The translations under genes and the position numbers were made by a program. A stretch of DNA of 22,166 nucleotides from DAOQTX01 sp035340715 (GTDB lineage: Bacteria; Bacteroidota; Bacteroidia; AKYH767-A; OLB10): NCBI GenBank assembly GCA_035340715.1, contig DAOQTX010000045.1, forward strand, positions 1-22,166, given 5' to 3'. This document shows, piece by piece, positions 16,997 through 22,166 of the stretch (positions are counted from its first letter, which is position 1; each line of letters opens with the position of its first letter). The notes under the pieces were generated by a model, which was not told the origin of the DNA, did no database searches, and saw only the letters and a list, made by a program, of their open reading frames with translations.

Positions 16997-17869
16997 TTAA
17001 AAAGTGATGTAGTCTTGTGGATTGACTGGCGATCCATTGTACCATAATTCAAAGTGAAGATGAGGACCGGAAGTCAACTCACCAGAGTTACCAATAAAAG
17101 CAATCACATCTCCGGCTTTCACAAAGTCTCCGGCTTTTTTAAGCAAGGCCGAATTGTGTTTATATACCGACAACAAATTGTTACTGTGCATCACTGCAAT
17201 TACATAACCGGTTTCGGAAGTAAAATCGGCCATCACTACCGTGCCATCCAAGGTTGATTTTATCACCTCATCGGGTGCACCAACGATATCAATTCCAAAA
17301 TGCTTGCTTTGACGATTATATTCGTTGCTGACTTTACCTTTTACCGGACTGAAAAAATTAAATCCGGCTATTCCACTCAGTCTATTTTTATTCTCGAAAG
17401 TTACAAAATAGTTGTCCATGCTTTCGATCTCGCTGCGCAACTCAACATCTTCGGGCGAGTGTGATAGATTGGAAACAGTGTCGTAACGGGCATTCACATC
17501 GCTCAGCGAAGCCGTATCAAAATCAACTATGTTGCCGCTGATGATGCCCGATAAATTTTGAATGTATTTATCGTGTGCGCTTACCACACTTTGTAAAGAA
17601 TCGCCTTTCAATGCGAGATTAATGGATCTTCGTTTCATATCCACATCGGCATAGCCGGGTATGTACTCGCGCAAGGGTGTAAAGGCTATGAGAAAAATAG
17701 TCAACGTGACCAAACCAATGATTAAAGTACCGGCAAAGACAAACACATTTAATGGCGATAAGCGAAAAGAAACTTTCTCTTCGAGGGTTTCATCGTTCAT
17801 CATTACCAGCCTGTATTTATTTTTCAGGCGGGTATAAATCTTCTTTCTTTTACTTGTTTTTTTAGCCAT
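16997..17869 (-). CDS. Membrane-anchored M23 (LytM-type) peptidase
   Basis: This 290-residue protein has a basic cytoplasmic N-terminus (MAKKTSKRKKIYTRLKNKYR), one membrane helix at about residues 42-64, a partly helical periplasmic stretch, and a C-terminal M23 domain from about residue 170. The LytM residues are complete: HFGID with His190 and Asp194, YKH with His238, and GPHLHFE with His270 and His272, so it should bind zinc and cut peptidoglycan cross-bridges or stems. The reading frame is open further upstream, to an ATG at 17959. I chose the ATG at 17869 because the extra 30 residues would precede the basic segment, are rich in cysteine and phenylalanine, and match nothing typical of the family. 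It is the first gene of the minus-strand run and is divergent from the porW-like gene. Confidence 0.92.
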   Translation of the reverse strand: MAKKTSKRKKIYTRLKNKYRLVMMNDETLEEKVSFRLSPLNVFVFAGTLIIGLVTLTIFLIAFTPLREYIPGYADVDMKRRSINLALKGDSLQSVVSAHDKYIQNLSGIISGNIVDFDTASLSDVNARYDTVSNLSHSPEDVELRSEIESMDNYFVTFENKNRLSGIAGFNFFSPVKGKVSNEYNRQSKHFGIDIVGAPDEVIKSTLDGTVVMADFTSETGYVIAVMHSNNLLSVYKHNSALLKKAGDFVKAGDVIAFIGNSGELTSGPHLHFELWYNGSPVNPQDYITF

Positions 17870-17993
17870 TAAGGTGAATAAAATTCTTAAGTTTGTGTGC
17901 AGTGATGCCACTGAACAAATATCGAAAAAAGCTGGCAAACATTGTGGAAAACAAATCAATTAATGGTTAAAACCTGTTGATTGCAGCAATAAA

Positions 17994-18023
17994 TTTGTCC
18001 TTGAACTGTTAAACCTGTATTTG
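17994..18023 (+). promoter_or_regulatory. Candidate Bacteroidota promoter for the porW-like gene
   Basis: TTTG at 17994-17997 is separated by 18 bases from TGTATTTG at 18016-18023, which matches the Bacteroidota -7 consensus TAnnTTTG in all fixed positions but one. The ATG of the lipoprotein gene follows at 18039, giving a very short leader. The rest of the divergent 169-base gap (17870-18038) holds no equally good minus-strand promoter for the M23 gene; CAAATATC at 17916-17923 is only a partial match without a well-spaced -33 box. Confidence 0.5.
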
Positions 18024-18038
18024 CACATCGTATTGAAC

Positions 18039-20672
18039 ATGAATAGCCGAATAGTATTGATCTCCTTTTTGATTGCCGCACTCACGGTGGTATCGGCTTG
18101 CTCAACCAAAAAAAATAGTTTTACCAGACGTACGTATCATAATCTTACTGCCCATTACAATGGCTATTTCAATGCACGCGAAAGAGTAAAAGAAAGTGCC
18201 AAGGCCATTGCCGAAATGCAGAAAGATAAATTTGACCGAATATTACCGGTCTTCAAATTTGGTGATGAACAAATTGCAAAATCGCAACATCCGAGTTTGA
18301 ACGAAGCCATAAAAAAATGCAGCATCGTTATTAAACGACACAGCATGAACATAAAAGGCAAAGAGTATTGCCGTTGGATTGATGATAATTGGTTGGTGAT
18401 TGGTAAAGCTCAGTTTTTCAAACACGATCATTGGGCTGCCATAGAAACTTTCCAATATATTTCTGCCGAATACAAAGAAAGCGAGGTTCGCTATGATGCA
18501 TTGCTTTGGTTGGTACATTCCTATTTGCAATTGGGCAAATACACCGATGCCGATTATCTACTCGACTTTTTAAACAATGATAAAAAAATGCCGCAAGACC
18601 GCAGAGGCTTTTTTCATGCCACTCGTGCCGAATTGCATTTACTCAAAAACGAACTTGAGCCTGCGGCTGAACATTTGGAAAAAGCAGTAGTAAAATCGAA
18701 GAAGAAAGCCGACCGTGTTCGCTATTCATTTATTCTGGCACAGATTTATCAAAAACTTGGCGACTCGCAAAAAGCATTTCAAAAATACAGTGCTGTAGTG
18801 AAAATGAATCCTGCTTATGATTTTGATTTTTATTCACGAATTGAAAAAGCCATCAACTTTGGAGAAGAAGGTCAGAGTATGGAAGATACCAAAAAGGCAT
18901 TGCTGAAAATGACCCGCGATGCAAAAAACTCCGACTATCTGGACAAGATATATTATGCGTTGGGAAAAATAGAACAGAAAGAAAACAATGAAGAAGGCGC
19001 TATTGCCTATTATCAAAAATCAGCTGCATCGGGAAGCGGTTCTGACAATACCCGATCGTTTTCGTATCTCGAATTGGGTGAAATATTTTTTAAAAAACCG
19101 AATTACCCTTATGCGCAAGCCTATTACGATTCGTGTGTTTCGTATTTATCGAAAGATTACCCGCAGTATGACGACATTTCGAATAAGCGCAACAGCTTAA
19201 CCAAACTGATTCAATACTTGCAGGTGATACACGATCAGGACAGTTTGTTGACCTTAAGTCAAATGAGCTCAGCCGATCAGGAAAAATTTATCAGTGATGT
19301 TATTGCCAAAGAAGAAGAGATTAGAAAAGAAAAAGAACGGTTAGAAAAAGAACTCAAGTTAAAAGAGCAACAAGAAAAAGCCGAAGGACAACAGTTTTAT
19401 CAAAGCCAACAACAACAAAACACCCAATATCAGGGACAAAGCGGAGCCAACTGGTATTTTTACAATCCGGCTGCTGTAAGTTTTGGGTTCAATGAATTTT
19501 TGCGCGAATGGGGCGAAAGAAAACTGGAAGACGATTGGCGAAGAAGCAGCAGAATATCGTTTGGACAAAATGCAGAACAAGGCAGTGGTGACCCGGTGGC
19601 CGATAGTTTGAAAGCGATTGAGGATTCGCTGTTGCTGCACAATACCGAATTGAGAAAGAAAAAATATTTGAGTTCTATTCCTAAGAGCGACTCGAGTTTG
19701 CTGGCATCCAACGAAAAAATAATGGATGCATATTATAATATTGGTGTAATTTATAAAGAGCAAATTGGCGACAACCCTGAAGCGATAAAGAGTTTTGAGA
19801 AACTACTGAACCGATATCCCGAAACCCGTTATAAAGCCGCTACCTGCTACAATCTTTACCGGATCTATTTATTGATTCCGGATGAGGAAAAAGCGGAGTT
19901 TTATAAACGAATTATTTTGGATGAATACGGCAGCAGCGATTATGCCAATCTGATTAAAAACCCGAACTACTTTAAGGAGAAGCAAAACAAGACGGCTATT
20001 GTGCGAATGTTTTACGAAAACACTTATCGCGCTTATTTGAACAAGCAATACGAATATGTGATTGAAAGAAAAAATATGGCCGACAGTATGTTTGCTGCCA
20101 ATGAGTACTCGCCCAAATTTGATTTGCTAAAAAGTCTTGCCATTGGAAAAACACAAAATCTCGACCGATTTCTTGCTTCGCTCAATTATGTGGTGGTTAC
20201 CTATCCACAAGACTCGGTTAAATTTAAAGCGCAGGAAATCATTGACTATTATACGCGAAAGAGAAACGACCCCACTGCAGTTGATACTTCTGCCATGCCT
20301 TCGCAGGTGTTTTTATACGAACCGAATAAGGCGCATTATTTACTGATCATTTACCCCGATACATTAAAGAACGAACAACAGCTGAAGTTTAAAATTGCTG
20401 ACTTTAATAATGAATACCACAGTTTGGAAAAACTTAAGGTGAGCAATTCCATACTACCCGATGGCAGTAAGTATGTGGTAGTAAAAGAAATGGAAAACAG
20501 TGAGAAGGCTTTGCAATACTATGCCGGACTGATGACCCAAAGTGATGCTTTCAAATTATTTGAAGCCGGAGTGTTTCGTTTTCTGGTGATCAGCAATGGC
20601 AACTTTAACGAATTGTTGCGCACCGGTGCGGTGAAAGCCTACGAAGAATTTTACGAGTCAACTTATTATTAA
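18039..20672 (+). CDS. porW: PorW/SprE-type TPR lipoprotein of type IX secretion and gliding
   Basis: This 877-residue lipoprotein is required in relatives for type IX secretion and gliding, where PorW (SprE in Flavobacterium) links parts of the secretion machinery at the cell envelope. The N-terminal signal peptide ends in the lipobox VSAC with the lipidated cysteine at residue 21. The family start (KNSFTRRTYHNLTAHYN, then GYFNAR) follows. Several tetratricopeptide-like helical pairs cover roughly residues 100-400. They are followed by a charged Glu/Lys coiled coil (about 425-455), a Gln-rich stretch (455-470) and the family-typical WYFYNPAAVSFGFNEFLREW from about 472. More TPR-like repeats follow, then a C-terminal domain. 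I chose the ATG at 18039 over a TTG at 18021, because the TTG lies within the -7 box and the ATG begins a normal signal peptide. Confidence 0.88.
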   Translation: MNSRIVLISFLIAALTVVSACSTKKNSFTRRTYHNLTAHYNGYFNARERVKESAKAIAEMQKDKFDRILPVFKFGDEQIAKSQHPSLNEAIKKCSIVIKRHSMNIKGKEYCRWIDDNWLVIGKAQFFKHDHWAAIETFQYISAEYKESEVRYDALLWLVHSYLQLGKYTDADYLLDFLNNDKKMPQDRRGFFHATRAELHLLKNELEPAAEHLEKAVVKSKKKADRVRYSFILAQIYQKLGDSQKAFQKYSAVVKMNPAYDFDFYSRIEKAINFGEEGQSMEDTKKALLKMTRDAKNSDYLDKIYYALGKIEQKENNEEGAIAYYQKSAASGSGSDNTRSFSYLELGEIFFKKPNYPYAQAYYDSCVSYLSKDYPQYDDISNKRNSLTKLIQYLQVIHDQDSLLTLSQMSSADQEKFISDVIAKEEEIRKEKERLEKELKLKEQQEKAEGQQFYQSQQQQNTQYQGQSGANWYFYNPAAVSFGFNEFLREWGERKLEDDWRRSSRISFGQNAEQGSGDPVADSLKAIEDSLLLHNTELRKKKYLSSIPKSDSSLLASNEKIMDAYYNIGVIYKEQIGDNPEAIKSFEKLLNRYPETRYKAATCYNLYRIYLLIPDEEKAEFYKRIILDEYGSSDYANLIKNPNYFKEKQNKTAIVRMFYENTYRAYLNKQYEYVIERKNMADSMFAANEYSPKFDLLKSLAIGKTQNLDRFLASLNYVVVTYPQDSVKFKAQEIIDYYTRKRNDPTAVDTSAMPSQVFLYEPNKAHYLLIIYPDTLKNEQQLKFKIADFNNEYHSLEKLKVSNSILPDGSKYVVVKEMENSEKALQYYAGLMTQSDAFKLFEAGVFRFLVISNGNFNELLRTGAVKAYEEFYESTYY

Positions 20673-20700
20673 CAATTAGCTGCTTTATTGACCAAAACAC

Positions 20701-20733
20701 TTGTTTTTTAATTGGTTATAATGTGTATATTTG
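20701..20733 (+). promoter_or_regulatory. Candidate Bacteroidota promoter for the bactofilin operon
   Basis: TTG at 20701-20703 is separated by 22 bases from TATATTTG at 20726-20733, a perfect match to the -7 consensus TAnnTTTG. The bactofilin ATG lies 33 bases further on, at 20766. This would give the bactofilin, AtpZ-like and AtpI-like genes their own transcript, independent of the porW-like gene. Confidence 0.65.
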
Positions 20734-20765
20734 TGAGCCTTTAACCAAAAAAAGTTCAAAAACAT

Positions 20766-21221
20766 ATGTTTAACCAGATGAAAAACAAAAACACTGTTAA
20801 CAAAGCAGGCAGCGACTCGAATGCCGGTTCTATTAATTTGATTGGTAACGGAAGCGTTATAGAAGGAACGATAAACAGCAGTGGCGATTTGAGAATTGAT
20901 GGCATTGTAAAAGGTTCGGTGAGTTCGAAATCGAAAGTGGTGGTGGGCTCTACCGGAAAGGTGGAAGGAGACATTATTTGTCAGAATGCCGATATATCCG
21001 GACAAGTGAAGGGAAAAACCACCGTTGCGGAAACTTTGTTTTTGAAGAGCACAGCGCGTATCAATGGCGATATTATTACCAGCAAATTGATTGTTGAAGT
21101 GGGTGCCGCATTTACCGGTTCGTGCAATATGGGTCCTATGATTAAGGATTTGAAAAGAGGGGAATCAAACGAGGTAAACATTGAAAAACAAAACACCGAA
21201 CTCAAGGAAAAAACAGCTTGA
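20766..21221 (+). CDS. Bactofilin (polymer-forming cytoskeletal protein)
   Basis: This 151-residue protein is a bactofilin, a small self-polymerising scaffold protein. The central part (about residues 22-120) shows the repeated short strands of a right-handed beta-helix: GNGSVIEGTINSSGDLRIDG, then KGSVSSKSKVVVGSTGKVEG, then GDIICQNADISGQVKG and ARINGDIITSKLIVEVGA. Both ends are polar and probably disordered, as in the family. The terminal region contains TGSCNMGP. A second ATG at 20778 is possible. The last 41 bases overlap the next gene in another frame, which suggests translational coupling. Bactofilins localise peptidoglycan enzymes or envelope assemblies in other bacteria; any link to the nearby M23 peptidase is inference. 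Confidence 0.92.
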   Translation: MFNQMKNKNTVNKAGSDSNAGSINLIGNGSVIEGTINSSGDLRIDGIVKGSVSSKSKVVVGSTGKVEGDIICQNADISGQVKGKTTVAETLFLKSTARINGDIITSKLIVEVGAAFTGSCNMGPMIKDLKRGESNEVNIEKQNTELKEKTA

Positions 21222-21408
21222 GTTTTACGCCCGATATTCGGCCATGGGAATTCAAATGGCTGCTATTATTTTTCTGCTTACATTTTTTGGTGTAAAATGC
21301 GACCAATGGTTGTCTATGTCTTTTCCACTATTTACTATCGTGTTCAGTTTGCTTTCGGTGGTGGCCGCATTGTATGTTACGCTCAAAGATTTGTTTAAAT
21401 CGAAATAG
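21181..21408 (+). CDS. AtpZ/AtpI-family small membrane protein
   Basis: This 75-residue protein has two predicted membrane helices (about residues 22-38 and 46-68) and the typical AtpZ pattern RYSAMGIQMAAIIFLLTFFG followed by DQWL and VTLKDLF. Relatives in F0F1 ATP synthase operons are thought to help assembly or ion uptake. The chosen start is TTG at 21181, with GAGG at 21171-21174 as a possible ribosome binding site. The frame is closed by TAA just upstream (21175-21177) and the first ATG (21244) would remove conserved N-terminal residues. The gene overlaps the bactofilin end by 41 bases. Confidence 0.82.
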   Translation: MKNKTPNSRKKQLEFYARYSAMGIQMAAIIFLLTFFGVKCDQWLSMSFPLFTIVFSLLSVVAALYVTLKDLFKSK

Positions 21409-21423
21409 ACCCGGAATTTGTTT

Positions 21424-21804
21424 ATGAAAAGTTATCTGATCAAATGGACTTTGTTCACGCTCTTTTGTTTGCTGTTTTTTATACCGGTACAAAATTTTTT
21501 GCCCGCAGAACTGCAAATGAAAAATGCCTGGTGGGTGGCGCTCTTGTTTGCGTTTATTACACTGGCGTTTCATTATGGACTGATGAAGGCCCGGCAAAGA
21601 AGCGGAAGTTATTTTGTTAAATTTTATATGGGTGTTTCGGCACTGAAGCTGATGCTTTTGTTGCTGATTATTATTGTTTATTCTCTACTGAATCGTGCTA
21701 ATGCTGCTTCGTTTATAGCGCATTTTTTTAGCGCCTATATGTTTTATACGGTGTTTGAAGTATGGCAAAGCTATGCTATGCTGCGCGAGAAAAAAACTCT
21801 GTAG
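21424..21804 (+). CDS. AtpI-like four-helix membrane protein
   Basis: This 126-residue protein has four hydrophobic segments, at about residues 7-25, 36-52, 65-88 and 96-115. No domain is certain. The pattern (KFYMGVSALKLMLLLLIIIVYSL, then a last helix ending FEVWQSYAML) resembles AtpI-type proteins encoded just before atpB in many Bacteroidota. The ATG at 21424 was preferred to a TTG at 21418; it lies 15 bases after the AtpZ-like stop. It is the last gene before a strong terminator, and no ATP synthase subunit follows within the window. Role unknown; help with ATP synthase assembly is the most likely guess from neighbours. Confidence 0.7.
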   Translation: MKSYLIKWTLFTLFCLLFFIPVQNFLPAELQMKNAWWVALLFAFITLAFHYGLMKARQRSGSYFVKFYMGVSALKLMLLLLIIIVYSLLNRANAASFIAHFFSAYMFYTVFEVWQSYAMLREKKTL

Positions 21805-21810
21805 TTTTTT
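21791..21810. repeat. A/T-rich perfect inverted repeat across the stop codon
   Basis: AAAAAACT at 21791-21798 and AGTTTTTT at 21803-21810 are perfectly complementary, with a 4-base loop CTGT. The stop codon TAG (21802-21804) lies at the loop and right arm. The stem is weak because it is nearly all A/T, so it may be a minor terminator or simply a by-product of lysine codons next to a T-run. Confidence 0.4.
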
Positions 21811-21843
21811 GATTTAACTTGATTTTAAAAATTTTTAATTAAT

Positions 21844-21880
21844 CTGCTCTGCACTTAAAGGTGTGGGGCAGGATTTTTTT
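21844..21880 (+). terminator. Strong intrinsic terminator after the bactofilin/AtpI-like genes
   Basis: CTGCTCTGCAC (21844-21854) pairs with GTGTGGGGCAG (21861-21871) across an 11-base stem that includes three G-T wobbles. The loop is TTAAAG and the stem is followed by a run of seven T (21874-21880). This is a classic Rho-independent terminator for plus-strand transcription. Confidence 0.85.
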
Positions 21881-22166
21881 ATTGGGGGGGGTAACGATTG
21901 GGGTTTGCCTAAGGCGATAAGATATAAAACTCCATTTAGCAGAATACCAAATTTAACAGGGCTTTTTGTTTTTTATGATTTCCTTTCACTACCTTTAATT
22001 ACTCAACCCATAAAAGCAAGCCGCTATGAAAACCATTCTTGCTCTTTTAGTGTGCTTGAAATTATTCCTCAAAACAATAGTATGACCAATATAAGTGTGG
22101 TATTTAGTTGCGAGCATTATATTGATAGCACCCCACGGGGCAGCAACAATTATTTGGGGCATTGGC
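21881..22166. other. Right-edge region without a supported gene
   Basis: These 286 bases begin with a run of eight G (21884-21891) just after the terminator. A 19-codon plus-strand reading frame at 22026-22085 (MKTILALLVCLKLFLKTIV) looks like the start of a signal peptide but stops at once. In another frame the plus strand stays open from 21839 through the window end, with an ATG at 22082, but its product resembles nothing I recognise and it crosses the terminator. A minus-strand frame of about 55 codons is also open near the edge. A gene starting near the edge, possibly frameshifted, cannot be excluded. Confidence 0.4.

Noticed and set aside
17870..17959. Longer start for the M23 peptidase
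   Set aside because: The extra 30 residues precede the basic cytoplasmic segment and do not resemble a leader of the family.
20689..20716. Hairpin after the porW-like gene as a terminator
   Set aside because: The possible stem is short and A/T-rich, and it overlaps the candidate bactofilin promoter.
21948..21955. Minus-strand TAAATTTG box near the right edge
   Set aside because: No -33 partner is present and no minus-strand gene follows it.

Overview
The window comes from an AT-rich genome of the phylum Bacteroidota. Three things support this: a PorW/SprE-type lipoprotein of the type IX secretion and gliding machinery, promoters with the Bacteroidota -7 box TAnnTTTG, and the neighbourhood PorW / bactofilin / AtpZ-like protein. 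I cannot place the order or genus. No rRNA, tRNA, CRISPR array or insertion sequence was seen.

Positions 7 to 12563 (all minus strand) form a compact cluster for making a sulfated surface or extracellular polysaccharide. In transcription order it reads: SLC13-type permease with two RCK_C domains (probable sulfate importer), cysC (APS kinase), cysD and cysN (ATP sulfurylase), cysQ (PAP phosphatase), Wzx-type flippase, two tandem related sulfotransferases, Wzy-type polymerase, a glycoside-hydrolase-like lipoprotein, and a third, divergent sulfotransferase. Six of the junctions are 4-base stop/start overlaps. Sulfate is imported, activated to PAPS and used by the sulfotransferases; CysQ removes the PAP by-product; Wzx and Wzy export and polymerise the repeat unit. 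No APS/PAPS reductase or sulfite reductase is present here, so the PAPS looks destined for sulfation rather than cysteine synthesis. No glycosyltransferase is visible either, so the locus probably continues to the left of the window or sugar assembly is encoded elsewhere.

Positions 12613 to 17869 (minus strand, upstream of the cluster) hold a different set: an M23 peptidase with a membrane anchor, a GH3-family adenylating enzyme, a RidA-like protein lacking the catalytic arginine, a complete aldehyde dehydrogenase, and, 2 bases after it, a dead aldehyde-dehydrogenase-like protein that matches the C-terminal half of ALDH16. The last two look like a split version of the normally fused ALDH16. 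I saw no convincing terminator between this set and the sulfation cluster, so they may be partly co-transcribed.

From 18039 rightwards the plus strand carries porW/sprE, a bactofilin, an AtpZ-like small membrane protein and an AtpI-like membrane protein. This run ends in a strong intrinsic terminator at 21844 to 21880. The ATP synthase structural genes that might be expected next (atpB, atpE and so on) are not there. The last 286 bases hold no gene I can support.
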